Notes: generated by a model from the letters alone, not told the origin. A DNA stretch of 64,000 nucleotides from Coremacera marginata (GCA_914767935.1 OU612047.1:97499235-97563234); one strand, 5' to 3'. Counted from the stretch's first letter, positions 29,901 through 41,230 are shown. Numbers and translations: made by a program.

Positions 29901-30802
29901 ACTAGTGCAACTGCTGATACTATCGCCCACTTAAAACAATATTCATCTGTATTTTTCACATTTATGCATGCTTTTCTATTTGATATGAAACTTGGCAACT
30001 CCATAAAATGTGAAAGAATCGGTTGGTATTCATTAATGTTTATTTCTTAGTGGATTATTCTTACAAGACTCCACCCGCTATCACGTTCCTGAAACTCAGC
30101 CATTTTCGTAATTATATCAGAACACATTTCTTTATAAAGTGGTCTTATAACTTCTTCACTCTGAACAAGACACATTTTCGATTGAAATGATTTTATAGAT
30201 ATTTCCATATCATCTTGTCTACTATTTACTTTTATAACATATTCAGCAAAAAGTTCGATATTGAATTTATAATTCTAATTATCATTCAAAAGCTGTCTAA
30301 GCTTTCCACAAATATCACTTTCAGAATTTATAAAAAATGGTTCAGGTTCTAGGATTTCTTCATTTTTGATCTCATATATTAATGTTTGTATTCTGTTGCG
30401 AAAAGTGCTTTTGACAACTTTAAAATTACTGCAAGTTCCAATTATTATTGCACTGTGTGTGTTTGTCCGAATATGCGAAGACCATTTACTTTCCAAAATA
30501 TCACGTTGACAAGCTTCACGCTTAATTTCTTTTGAATTTTTGACTGAAGCTGTTGAAGATGAAGCTGCATTGTTATCATTCGATGTTTTGTCATGTTTGT
30601 TTTCCTTGACATTATTAATATTTTTATTAGACTGCACATTATGAATCCTGATCTTATGATGCAATAAAGCATTGCTTTTATTAAAGCTTTGACCAAAAAT
30701 TTCACAAATTGTTTTTGATGCATGCACACTTGCAACATGTCTTCTTAAATTATTATTTAGTGTATACTCTTTTTCACAAATATCACAAACGAAACCCTTC
30801 AT
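26980..30802 (-). pseudogene. Polinton DNA polymerase B (protein-primed type)
   Basis: The start at 30802 opens with two C2H2-type fingers (FVCDICEKEYTLNNNLRRH). Then come FQERDSGW and ININEYQP, the FISNRKACINVKN block, a 65-bp intron (29530-29594) and exonuclease motif I (VVYADFECIL). An HNH-like finger (CHICKKTL, DHCHLTGKYRG) follows, with PVFFHNFSGYDCHLF, ELYLKTDVLLLADIFENF and YYTSPGLA-stop-DAML. Polymerase motif A is YLDVNNLYGWAM, motif B region NVEKRKDIKIV and RLGARAMIAKP. Motif C is YMNTDSF, where the family has YxDTDS. In-frame stops lie near 30275, 30053, 28666 and 28327 and a frameshift near 27750. It replicates the linear element genome. About 1250 codons, the usual size. Confidence 0.88.
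29530..29594 (-). other. Probable GC-AG intron in Polinton polB
   Basis: On the minus strand the donor reads TACAAG|GCAAAAA and the acceptor TTTACTTTCAG|AC. Removing 65 bp joins the FHYVWIKNITR side to the LNNQIRTDGHQF side in frame. Without splicing a frame change is needed exactly here. The donor is GC instead of GT, either a natural rare donor or a mutated GT. Confidence 0.5.
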
Positions 30803-31094
30803 TTTTTTATTTATTTTAAAAGCAGCCGAACAATGCGATGGTTTCTTTAACGTTAATGAAATGTGCTCTTCACATATTTTTTACCCTAAAATAAATATCA
30901 CAACTGTCAGCAAAAGTTATGATAAGACGCTTAAAACATTAAAAAATTTCAAACTGTTGAACTGTGGAAAAATTATGATAAGGGATAACAGCAATATTGT
31001 TTACATTAAGGGCCGTTATCTATTTTGCAGCTTGCGCCGTTCTAGGCTTGCCTATTTTTTTGCTTTGTGGTTTCCTATGATAATATACAAAAAA

Positions 31095-31262
31095 TAAAAA
31101 ACCTCCTCCCCATGCCCCCGTGCCCGTCCCCCGCCCCACGGGCGCGCGCATGTATGTGCAAGCAGGGTGACACACACACACACACACAGTATAGCTCACA
31201 CGGGTTGATCCCTCGATCCCTGTTCCAGTAATGGTAAATACCAACTAGTACTGTTGTACTGC
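31095..31262. repeat. GC-rich block with (AC)n microsatellite
   Basis: A C/G-rich stretch (CCCCCGTGCCCGTCCCCCGCC, GGGCGCGCGC) runs into a (CA)n tract of about 10 repeats at 31170-31189. It is very different from the flanks. A 74-aa minus-strand frame across it is low complexity and not accepted as a gene. Confidence 0.7.
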
Positions 31263-31512
31263 CTTGGCTAGCGAAAAACCAGGCCTTATAGAAGCACTCG
31301 CCGAAGCAGCGAGTAAGTCATGTATCTTGCCGCCAAAAGTAGCACTAAATGCATGCTTTCGTTCAAAGAGGCCTAGCCTTTTTGCCTTTTGGGAAAGAGC
31401 AATGAAAATGATTGAGAGCTATTTTTTTGTTGTGTTGGAAATTTGATGCAATACTTTTTGAAAGCGTTCATAAAAGAGTGAAATTTAAAAACTTCGATTA
31501 AACGTTCGTGGC

Positions 31513-31598
31513 ATCGATGTTTCGATTTTTGAGGGCGTTATCGATGTTAAAACATAGATTTTTTTTTCTCTTAACATCGATGAACATCGAAAATCGAT
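31513..31598. promoter_or_regulatory. Cluster of ATCGAT motifs
   Basis: Four exact ATCGAT sites at 31513, 31540, 31576 and 31593 plus partial TCGAT/ATCGA copies within 86 bp. In flies, ATCGAT-containing sites are bound by DREF and BEAF-32-type factors. Here they could be a remnant promoter, an insulator-like site or simply a diverged palindromic repeat. There is no gene start nearby. Confidence 0.3.
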
Positions 31599-31695
31599 GA
31601 TCATTGAACATTCCTTGTTTTGCCGCTTTGATGATTTTAAAGTTTGAAGTTTTAAATGCGTTTTTCTCGAAACATACTTTTTCAAAACGGCCCAA

Positions 31696-33009
31696 ACTTA
31701 CTTACTTAGGTCCGGGTTTCAGCCGACCTCATCAGCTCTCGCCAGGCGCCTCTGCTTTGCGCGCGCCTTCTCCAATCGGATACACCAAGTGCGGTTAGGG
31801 CTTCCTCAGCCTGGTCCATCCATCGGAGGCATGGTCTCCCTCGTCGTCGTTGACCAGCGACCCTCGCCTCGAGCACCTTTTTCGCTGGAGCTTCGTCGTT
31901 CATACGATGGACATGACCCAGCCAGCGTAGTCGCTGCACAGTTATACGCCGAACTACGTCAATGTCATCGTAGAGCTCATACAGCTCGTGGTTCATTCGG
32001 ATGCGATAGTCATCGCCGACTCGAACAGGGCCGAAGATTTTGCGAAGAACTTTTCTCTCGAACACCCCCAGAGCGGCTGCGTCAGTTTGCGAAACTACCA
32101 ATGCCTCAGCGCCATAAAGCAGCACAGGTAGAACGAGCGTCTTGTAGAGTGTTAGTTTTGTCGATCGGGAGAGGGCTCTGGAACTTAGTTGCTTACTGAG
32201 CCCGTAGTAGCACCTATTAGCAATTATTGTTCTTCGCTTTATCTCCAGGCTGATTTCGTTTTTGGTATTAATGGCGGTGCCAAGGTAAACGAACTCCTTG
32301 ACTACTTCAAAGTTATAGCTGCCGGATGAAACGTAAGAGTCTAAACGCCGAGCTAGCTCCCTTGTTTGTAGACAGCATATACTTTGTTTTACCTTCATTT
32401 ATCGTCAAGCCCACTTTGGCCGATTCCTTTTCGATAGCGGCGAAAGCAGCGGTAACATCTCTCTTGGTTCTGCCGACAATATCAATATCATCAGCGTACG
32501 CAAGGAGCTGGACGCCTTTGTAGAAAATGGTGCCTTTACGATGCACATCGGCCTTTCGTGCGATCCCCTCCATGATGATGTTAAAGAGATCGCAAGACAG
32601 TGGATCACCTTTCCTGAAACCTCTTTCGGTATTGAAGGTTTCGGAGAGGTCATTTCCTACCTTGACGGAGCTGCGTGTGTTGCTCAATGTCATTCTGCAA
32701 AGTCTAATCAACTTTGCAGGTATACCGAACTCAGACATTGTTGCGTATAGGCAATCCCTTCTCGGGCTATCGAACGCAGCTTTAAAATCGACAAAGAGAT
32801 GGTGTGTGTCAATTTGATTTTCGTGGGTTTTCTCCAGGACTTGTCGTAGCGTGAGAATCTGGTCTATGGTGGACTTACCAGGTCGAAAGCCACACTGATA
32901 AGGTCCAATCAGTGTTTTTGTAATCGGCTTTAATTTTTCACACAGTACGCTTGAGAGAACCTTATATGCGATTTAAATAAGGCTGATACCTCGATAGTTG
33001 GCGCAGATT
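31696..33009 (-). mobile_element. RTE-like LINE, second copy, 5'-truncated
   Basis: Minus-strand copy of the element at 9216-12140, ending with the TAAG-type tail (CTTACTTACTTA on the + strand at 31696). It covers the RT to the C-terminus: fragments 32738-32313 and 32398-31706. Motifs are RGFRKGDPLSCDLFNIIMEG, the intact active site LLAYADDIDIVGRT, LRWLGHVHRMNDEAPAKKV and RRRGRPCLRWMDQAEEAL. One frameshift lies at about 32330. Its 5' edge at 33009 is directly against the gypsy LTR, so either a truncated LINE stopped there or gypsy inserted into it. Confidence 0.88.
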
Positions 33010-33266
33010 TATAGCATAGAATCCCAAGAAGGATTAAAATTACATAATTTTGGTTGACGAATGATATTTGGACGCGGCCATTAAAATTGAGTGAGTATTG
33101 AAAACGCACTCAATTCCAATAAGCAGCGTCTTAATCATTCGCATGCATTGAGTGCAGCGCACGCCAATAGTACAGTGCTAGAATATCGATGACTCAATGC
33201 ATTGCCGTACATTTATGATAATGAAAATGTAGGGTCAGCAGTGTGAACATGTATGAACACACTACA
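33010..33266 (-). repeat. 3' LTR of the gypsy-type element
   Basis: About 256 bp. On the minus strand it begins TGTAGTGTG immediately after a purine tract and ends ATTCTATGCTATA. A copy with a few substitutions lies at 52709-52964. The TGTAGT start resembles LTRs of 412/mdg1-type fly elements. The outer side abuts the RTE copy. Confidence 0.8.
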
Positions 33267-33277
33267 CCCTCATCCTT
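33267..33277 (-). other. Polypurine tract of the gypsy-type element
   Basis: Minus-strand AAGGATGAGGG lies directly before the LTR start TGTAGTG. This is the plus-strand primer position for reverse transcription and fixes the orientation of the element. Confidence 0.75.
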
Positions 33278-33583
33278 AAGAGAAAAATTAGGGGTTACAA
33301 TGATTTTTCTTAAATGTATTATTATCTATGTATGTATATGTTATATTTATATATTTAATAAGAAAATTTTAAAGTTTGTATGTTGTATAACAGTTTTATT
33401 CTAATATAGTTTGTATTTAAATTTATAAGCATATTTTGACTATTAATTTAAATAAATGAATTGCCAATTTCTTAAATTATTGTCTTATATAATTTTAGTT
33501 GGTTATTATGTACTTTTTTATGTACAACGTTATAATATATTATATTATTGACTCCTATTCTATCTACTATTATAAATGGGCCC

Positions 33584-36500
33584 TTATAAGGTAATTGATT
33601 TTTCTTCTACTTTAAGTAAAACTAAATCTCCTTCATCTGCTTTGAGTGTATTTGTATAGCCTAAATTCTTATTTGTTCGTTTTTCTTTGGCTCGCACGAG
33701 CATTGCTTTGGCCTTATTTAGAGCAAAATTTAATCTGGCACGCATCTCGCTCAGATAGCTGTCAAAATCTTGTTTTCTGTAAACTAATTCATGTGGTGTG
33801 TACCCTGTGTCTATGTGTGGGGTCGTATTGTATGTGAAAGTGAAATATGGGATCCACTTGTCCCATTCGTGGTCAGAAGTTGATGTCAGTAAGAACTCGT
33901 TCTGCACTCTGTGATTTCTTTCAAGAGAACCTATAGTTTGGTGATGGTATGGTGTCGAAAAGGTTTGTTTAATTTTTAAAAGTGTGCATATGTTATGCAT
34001 TAACTCCTTTTTTTAATTCAGTCCCGTTATCTGATTTCAACACTTGAAAGTGGCTGCATTTCATAATTACTTGCTCAACAAATGTTGTTGCCACAGTGTC
34101 TGCATCTTTTGTTGACATTGGGTGTGCAATTACAAATTTTGTTAGTTCGCATTGTACTGTCAGTATGTATCGGTACTTGTTTGAAATTCTTAATGGTCCT
34201 ACAGTGTCAATTGATAATGTCTGAAAACAATTGCTAGGGGTATCAGTTAGCGTGAGTGGCTCTATTGTGTGCAGTGTTTGTTTATTCTTTGCACATATGT
34301 CACAGCGTGATACAAATTTCTTTACCATCTGTTTTTCCAAACATTTCTTGGCTTGAGTTTTATAAGTGTTTTTCTGATACCCAAGTGGTCGTTGTTATGA
34401 TATTTATTAATTAGTTTGAATTTTGTAAGGTCATCTTGTATCTTTTTCGGTGGTTCATAAATGAGTATTTTTAGTTGAGGGCTTTGAGGACTTTTTACTT
34501 TCTGAATGCTTTTTTGTATTTTTGTATATGCTTCTTTAAATTCTTTATTTGTAAATAATTGGAATATTGTGTCATTGTTGGCTAGCGCTAGTTCTTTAAT
34601 ATTTTCATTTTGGATGTTCAAAATCGATTCTAGATTCGTTGAATTATCACTGTATCCTGCATGCATTTTTGAATTTTTTTGTGTAGATCTTAGCTTCTTC
34701 GAAGACGAAACTGGTTTCGCTTGATTATCGCTATATCTTACATGAACTTTATTATTTTCAATATATATTTTGCTTTCATTTTTCTTGGCCATATAAAATT
34801 TAAAATTCTTCATATTCTTGACGTCACTAATGGATGTACAATTCCATACCGGACGTTGATCAGATTTCTGGGTCTTGCCACCATCTAAAAAGATTTCTTC
34901 ATTTCTGTCATCATTTGCCTCATTATTCTTGATGGCCCCTTGTAATAATTAATGTTCTTTTTATTTTTTCATCGTTTTCTTGTGTAATCATTTGTTTTAA
35001 AGACTCCGAGTCTAATTGGATTCTTGAGAGCGCGTCTGCGTTAGTGGTCATACTACCCTTTTTGTATATTATGTCATAGTCATAGTCACATGGATCTAGT
35101 CGAGTCCTAGTCATTTTCGAAGATGGGTTTTTGTAAGAAAATAACGAGATCAGTGGCCTATGATCAGTTACAACTGTAAATGTTCTACCGTAGAGGTATG
35201 GCTTTAAAAAGTTTATTCCCCAATGTATAGCTAATAATTCCTTCTCAATGACTGCTTTATTCAAATCATGCTTTTGCAAAGATTTGCTGGCATAAGATAT
35301 TGGTAAATCCTTACCTATTTCGCCTTGCGATAATACTGCGCCTAAAGCATAATTTGAAGCACCTGTCGTTAGAATAAAAGGTTTGCTTAAATCTGGGTAT
35401 TGCAATAAAGGTGGTGTTGTTAATTTATCTTTTAATGTGTCGAAAGCTATTTGATGTTCTTCAGACCACGTAAACTTTATGGATTTCTTTAAGAGTGTTT
35501 AGAATTTAGGCTTTTTGCAATATCTGCGAAGTTTGGAATGAATTTTCTATAGTAGTTACAGAATGCAACGAATCGCCTAACTTCATCTGCATTTTTCAGA
35601 ATTGGATAATTTTTTACAGTAGTGGGGTCAGTCCTGACTCCTTCACTTGTGATAAGATGGCCTAAATATACTGCTTCGGGACGCAAAAACAACATTTGGC
35701 TGCATTTAATTTTTAATTATATCTTTGAAGTCTCTCTAATACCTTTATTAAATTTTGGTTGTGGTGATTTATGCTACATCCATGGATAATTATGTCATCC
35801 ACGTAAAGAAAAGCATTTGATTCTAAGTCTGAAAATTCAATAGTGAGCATTCGTTGGAAACTGTTTGAAGAGATCTTTAGTCCGAAAGGTAGTCGTTTGA
35901 ATTGAAAATGTCCGTTTGTCGTAGAAAAAGCTATCAAAGGTCGTGATTCGTTTTCTAGTTCAATTTGATGAAATGAACTGGTCATATCGTGTGTTGAGAA
36001 CCATTTTGCTCTGCCTAATTTGTCTAGAATATCTTCTAGTCTCGTTAAAGGGAACTTGTCATTGACAATTTTGTCATTTAACTTTCTAAAGTCGACTACA
36101 AGTCTCCATTTCTTTTTGTCTGTCATGTTCTTTTTTGGTGCCAAAAGGAGTGGAGCATTGTATGGACTGAGCGATGGTTCGATAATATTGTCCTTTAGCA
36201 TTTTCTGAACTTTTTCATTTATTACGTCTGTTTGGGTGTGTGGTAGTCTATAGTTTTTGATGTATACTGGTATGTTGTCTGCTGTTGTGATGTTTTGTTT
36301 ATAAAAATTGTTGTTAAAAGTTCGCTATCTATGTGAAATACGTCTTGATATTTTTCAAAAATATGATTTAGTTCATCTTTAATTTTTGTGTCATTACATT
36401 GTATGTCTAGTGTTTCCAAAATCTTACTGAAACGTTTTTGTGAGTGTGTATGTTTTTTGCTATTCCCTGTAGGAAAATCAACTAATTTAAAAGTAGTTGA

Positions 36501-38348
36501 AAAAGTAGTTTTTTGTCAACCACAACTAGTTGAAATTCTGACTTTTTTCCATAGAACGAACTAACATATTTTGTATGGTGATGTCCGCTAAATAAGTCAA
36601 TTGACTTTTGTCTGCATATATTTTGAACTACTTCTTAAATTACTTAAATTTTAATTATTTTTAAACTACTTTAAAATAAACCAATTGAAAACTAGTTAAT
36701 ATTTCACTTACTGAAGATGAATATAAAAGCACAAACATTTTAAATTTCTATACATCAAAAGAGATCATTTATTTGGCTTTGTATATATTAAAAATATATA
36801 CATAAATTCATTACGTGAATGCAGTTTACGGAAGCAATTTCCAAAAACGGGCACGTCACCGCTTGGGTACATGAGCAAAGGTGCTGATCCAATTGATCGG
36901 AATTGTGTGGATACTGCGCCTGTTATTTAACACAAGACAGCTTTTTAATGCTTCATTTCAAAATATGAGGTAAACAAGCGTGTCGGCGGGATTTTCCACG
37001 CTTTGCAACCATCAATCATGGTCGATGGACACACCGATATTTTGCTTAGTGCTTATTTTAAGTGTCAATCAGAGCAGACTGGACGCTACGTAGGGAAAGG
37101 CGTGCGTCTTTACTACTGAAGTGATGAGGTGTTTGCTGAATGGTTAAGCAATGCATCAATTTCCGTACAAAGTCCAAATTATCCAATGTTTGCTAAACGC
37201 TACCAGTTTGTAATTTGGATATCTTAAATAATAAAGAATTTTTAATCGTTTCACAGGGTTTTGAGGCAGCCTATCAGTTTTAAAGTGTGTTTACCACGTC
37301 TGTCTTGCAGTTCAATGTCGTAAATTAAAAAAAATATGTATTTTTGAAACAAAATGTAAGTGAAGCCTAAAGTTAATAATATTTGATGAAATAACATGGT
37401 TAAATACATATAAACTTGCAATCTAATAAAAATTTGTAATTAAAACATGCCAAAATCAGAGTAGTTGCCGCCTTAAGTAGTTTATCAACTACTTGTTTTA
37501 AAGTAGTATTTTAATTACATCATAAATAATGCAATAAAAGCTTTTTAGAATTGAAGTGTATGCCGCCTTAATATAATTCAAAGTAGTTCATATACTACTT
37601 TATTTTAAACTAGTTTTTTAGTTAGTTGTTTTTAAAAACAAATTAGTTTGTTCCTATAGGGTTATAATTTAAAATGTCATATTTGTCTAACGAACCAGTT
37701 TCCAACTCAATACCATTTAAGATTACTTCGTCATTTGTTGTGTTAAAAATTTTTCTGTGCGTCATGCCGTTTTTCGGAGCTATTGAATTACTAAGAAAAA
37801 TACCGTCTTGTATTTCGTTATTAAAAATTACCTTATCTTCTGTTAGTTGTAATCTGATCGGTTGAACAATTTCTGTTCTCGGTGGCACTTTTATTATTAG
37901 TGTGTTTTGGTATTTCGAGTGCATGGGTAATATAATATGTGACGCATAAATTAAAATTGAAATAACGAATGTTTCGTAGTTAATTTTGCAAAGAAATTTG
38001 TTCAAAAAGTCTCTGCCTAATATACCATTGGTTTTAATTGGAAACTCTGTATGTACCAATTGAAACTCATGTTCGCAAGATTTCCAAAATTAAGTTTTAG
38101 ATTTATGCTACCTAGTGAAAAAAATTTCCTCGTGTGTAATACCTGTTAAACATACATTTTTCGTCTGGGTTACAAAATGCATCATTTAAGTTTTTACTGA
38201 GTTTGCATAAAGAGAAGTCAGCACCTGTATTAATGAGAAAAGTCATTATGTTGTTCTTGTATTTTAGTTTTATAAAATCAGAATTTGTATCCGAAATTGT
38301 AAAAATCTTTAATTTTGACTGTCTCGAAAAACCGTGTCTTCCGAGCAT
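33584..38348 (-). pseudogene. Gypsy-type pol (protease, RT, RNase H, integrase), interrupted
   Basis: From 38348 the protease shows FLINTGADFSLCKL and, at 37643-38059, GILGRDFLNKF. A TIR element interrupts at 36465-37661. RT follows (36201-35713: LSPYNAPLLLAPKKN, WRLVVDFRKLNDKI, FQFKRLPFGLKISSNSFQRM, active site FLYVDDIIIHG; then 35695-35489). RNase H is at 35405-34923 (YASKSLQKHDLN, KELLAIHWGINFLKPYLYGR). Integrase has an N-terminal zinc region (HLGIRKTLIKL; CDICAKNK at 34340 on) and core blocks (LSIDTVGPL, LKSDNGTE, YHHQTIGSLERNHR). Stops or shifts occur at almost every domain boundary. No envelope gene follows before the LTR. Confidence 0.85.
36465..37661. mobile_element. TIR DNA transposon (non-autonomous) inside gypsy pol
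   Basis: About 1.2 kb between the protease and RT of gypsy. The ends are inverted: CCCTGTAGGAA at 36465 and, inverted, CCCTATAGGAAC at 37661, followed on both sides by (A)CAACTAATTT-like sequence. The outer thirds are rich in AACTAGTT/AAGTAGTT motifs, and the middle (36830-37250) has more complex sequence without a long ORF. The flanks show no clear target duplication. I cannot place it in a superfamily. Confidence 0.6.
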
Positions 38349-38349
38349 T

Positions 38350-39560
38350 GGTCGTTTCCCTCATTATTTATTATGCGTATGTTTCTGTTGGTTTGGTTAT
38401 TTGTGTATCTGTTGCCATTATAGTTGCTGTTGGTGTTCAGATTTCTGTTTTGGTTGCTGTTTCTGTCATGGTTAGAACGATTTCTGTTGTCTCCGATTTG
38501 TTGAAGTTGTTGTTGTGGTTCAAATTTCTGTTATAGTAATTAATTTGGTTGTAATTTTGGTTGATATTATTGTTATATCTTCTCGATTTATTTTGCCTAT
38601 TGTTCGAATTGAATGAATTGAAATTACGCTGTGTGCTATTCTGTCTCATATTACCGCGGGTAGTATTGACATTGTTTCGATTTTGGTTGAATGACCGTTG
38701 AAAATGCATTATTGTATTTGTAGCAGTCATTGACTCATTTTCGAGTTCGAGTGCTAATTCTGTCGCTACTAATAAGTCGCTACTTTTGGTAGCGCCGCGA
38801 AAATAGTTGTTTTTAAGTTTTCATTCAGACCTTTTTTAAATGCATCGAGTGCGATTTTGCTGTTGCATTTTATTATGACGTTTTTCACGAGCTCCGTGGC
38901 TTGAGTGCCTTAACTTTCGATTCTTAGTCTGTTTAGTCCTTCTATAATATTACGTAGTATTTCTTTGTATCTATGTATTTGTAAGTTACGTTGTTGTAAG
39001 TTGTTTAGTTTTGTCTGTAGTTGTGCTATTGTTGTGTTGTTTTTGTATCTTGTTTTTAGTTATTGTTTTAAAATTTCAAAATCTGATGGTTTCGACCAGC
39101 TACCTAATGAGGTGCGGACATAAGCTGTTAACTTTGCATGGTATATATAATTCAAGAAATCTTTTTTACTTTCATTGCTTAATGATTTATTTATATGATA
39201 AGTTCCGCTGTTATCAGGAAACTATCTAATTCTTTAAAGTTGTCTGAAGAAGTGGGCACTGTCTTTGAGGCGGTTTCTAAATTAAAGGTTGCCATTGTCG
39301 GTCTTTGGTCTTGTCCGTCTTCGTCTTCTGTGTCTTCTTCTTCTTCTTTGTCTTTTCCTAATTCTATTCTATTTTCGGCTATTTGAAGCTGATCTGAAAT
39401 TAATTGTTGTGAATTTGTATAAATGCTACTGAACTCTTATTTCAAAGCTACTAATTCTTTGCTGTCTGTGTTTTGTCTTGCTTATAAGTCAAATTGTGCT
39501 TTGAATTAATTTAGCTGGTTTTGTTTTTCAAGTAGTGTAGTTTAGTTTTAGTTTTCTAGT
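38350..39560 (-). pseudogene. Gypsy-type gag
   Basis: From about 39400 the minus strand has an acidic Glu/Asp run (KDKEEEEDTEDEDGQDQRP). Then come MATFNLETASKTVPTSSDNF, ELDSFLITAEL and LTAYVRTSLGSWSKPSDFE, resembling gag core proteins of 412/mdg1-like elements. A segment LFRGATKSSDLLVATELALEL leads to the Asn/Gln/Arg-rich nucleocapsid frame 38730-38437, which lacks a CCHC knuckle. The last lines run toward the protease frame. Several stops and shifts are present. Gag packages element RNA. Confidence 0.6.
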
Positions 39561-39723
39561 GTAACTTTTTTTTATGTTTCTAAATATGCTTGCAATTTCC
39601 TTGATAATATTTTACATTTATTACAAAATTCTATTGATTTTATAAGACCATTTTTATATATATTTTTTTTTTTTTTTAGTTTTACAAATATATTTTAGTT
39701 TATAGGAAGTGATATTTATTTCT

Positions 39724-39972
39724 TTATACTGTTGTACTTATGTTTACATTTGTGTTTAATTGCTTTTTTATATATTTTTTAAAATATTTAGTAATAAAAT
39801 GTAATAACGTAATTATTATGGATACAAAAGTAATGATTTCTATAATGTTGTTCGCATTGCATATGTTGGTGTTGCTATTGTTGTTTTTATTTGCGTTCAT
39901 GATTTCTTCTTTCATGATTTCGTCTTTTTCTTGTGGGTTGACAATCGCACCTGATGTTGCCCATACACTCAA
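39724..39972 (-). CDS. Small membrane-protein ORF upstream of gypsy gag (82 aa)
   Basis: The frame has an Asn-rich middle, then a hydrophobic stretch (IIEIITFVSIIITLLHFITKYF) and a basic end (KKYIKKQL), i.e. one transmembrane helix near the C-terminus. Similar short membrane ORFs precede gag in some fly gypsy elements, as I recall. Its first three codons come from the inserted TIR element, so the native start was probably the ATGGGCAAC just inside, one base out of frame; MGN would suit N-myristoylation. Hence the gene is slightly broken. The role is unknown. Confidence 0.4.
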   Translation of the reverse strand: MSVWATSGAIVNPQEKDEIMKEEIMNANKNNNSNTNICNANNIIEIITFVSIIITLLHFITKYFKKYIKKQLNTNVNISTTV

Positions 39973-41003
39973 CGAAAAATTCTTGGTAAAATTGATAAAT
40001 AACTTTTGTTATTCCTTAACAAAACCAGATTGTGCATTCGATCAAATTTTATCATAAATGCTTCATATTATTATCAATTCGAAAGAAATTTTATCCATTT
40101 GATTGAAAACTTAATAAAACGTTAACAAATTGAATGTGTTGATTTGAAGAAATGTTTTTTATTTATTTGAAAAATGCTTTTCTCAACTTTATATAAACTT
40201 ATTCACGATAAGAAAATCGTCAATCAGTTGGAATAAAATTTTATAATTTTTATAAATAGTATTAACAAAGTTACTTCATTGGTTTCATAAATAGGTGTGT
40301 TGTGCTGAAAAAATTATTTATAAAATTAATTATCGCTTGAGTCACGCGGATAAAATTTCAATTTCGTAATGATGAAATGAATTATCAATTTAGAAAACTT
40401 GCAATCATTACAGCAAAAAAAGAGGTCTGGCATTTCGGTAGCGTTATTTGTTGTTCGCAGAAATTATAGAAAGCTATTTTGTGTGTTGTGTACGTTTTAT
40501 TTAATTTGTGAAAAAAAAAAAATTATTTCAATAACAATTCAGTGAGAGTAACGAGTTAAGGAGTGGAACTAATGTAAAAACTATATTCTTTTAGTAATAC
40601 ATTATTAAATTTCGTTTTGTTATTTTTGTAAAATTGTTTGAAATAATAAAATGTTTTGTCAAAACAGCAAAACATTTTTGTATGATCGATAAATAAAATA
40701 TATTTTTAACAGAAAAGCATTTGTCTATTCAAGAAACCATTTTTTCAGGTTGAAATATTCTTTATTCGTATTGACAAATTTATTTGTCAAATGTACAATG
40801 CAAACGCGGCTTTCTTGATAAAGCCTTTTATCAAATCAAAATATCTGTTTATCAAATAAACAAAATAAAAGTTTGTTAATATGATTGCAACCTCTCACAT
40901 TCAATCAAATTGACAAACGCTTTTGTTAACTCTATACTGACAAAAAATTTATCAACTTAACCTAGGAATTCTTCAATGTGAAAAAATACTTCTTTGAGTG
41001 TAT
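39963..41003. mobile_element. MITE-like TIR element, 1.04 kb
   Basis: The ends are inverted repeats ATACACTCAA(C/A)GAA at 39963 and 41003. The interior is very AT-rich with repeated TTATCAA/TTGATAAA subterminal motifs in both orientations (for example around 39990 and 40820-40960) and no ORF. The flanks show only an imperfect 9-bp match (GTTGCCCAT / GCTTCCCAT). It lies between two short ORFs of the gypsy 5' region. Confidence 0.6.
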
Positions 41004-41016
41004 GCTTCCCATATGT

Positions 41017-41230
41017 TTATTTATTTTTCTTGTTGAGTTTCTCTCGAATGCTGACTATTTCTAACCATATAGCGTTAGCAACGTCCCAGATTGGTTTTTT
41101 TTCTTCCCTTGTGATGGCTAAAATGGTACGACGGTACGCCAAACGTTTGCGTAGTTTAACCTTTGTACCTCCGCGTTTCTTCTAGTTCCTTGGGATGTTT
41201 GCTATCGTTGTTGTTAATCTCTCGTCAATT
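41017..41230 (-). pseudogene. Upstream small ORF of the gypsy element, C-terminal part
   Basis: The minus strand reads a basic protein part with KKRGGTKVKLRKRLAYRRT and DVANAIWLEIVSIREKL, stopping at 41017-41019. One stop (TAG) lies near 41184. The N-terminal part (MDEYIPQSTTTTT...) is at 52095-52226, beyond the hAT-like insertion. The frames agree when the degenerate 8-bp target duplication is counted once. The family is not recognised. It precedes gag in the inferred 20-kb gypsy element. Confidence 0.45.

Larger units (their letters stand above)
7405..30802 (-). mobile_element. Degraded Maverick/Polinton, adintovirus-like endogenous element
   Basis: On the minus strand, from high to low coordinate, lie DNA polymerase B, packaging ATPase, minor structural proteins, integrase, penton-like protein, a small protein and the double-jelly-roll capsid protein. 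A phospholipase A2 protein lies on the + strand between polymerase and ATPase. This is the core gene set of Polintons. The VP1-like PLA2 together with a hexon-like capsid and retroviral-type integrase fits the adintovirus group. Each gene carries stops or frameshifts and four other transposons interrupt it. I could not find terminal inverted repeats, so the true ends are unknown; the bounds given are those of recognised genes. Confidence 0.85.

Noticed and set aside
31020..31244. 74-aa minus-strand frame across the GC-rich/(AC)n block
   Set aside because: Product is low complexity from the microsatellite; no domain.
33267..33583. Possible envelope gene downstream of gypsy integrase
   Set aside because: The space between integrase and LTR is only about 300 bp, AT-rich and without an open frame.
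40994..41185. 63-aa + strand frame with hydrophobic segment
   Set aside because: Antisense to a better-supported minus-strand ORF that continues across the hAT-like insertion.
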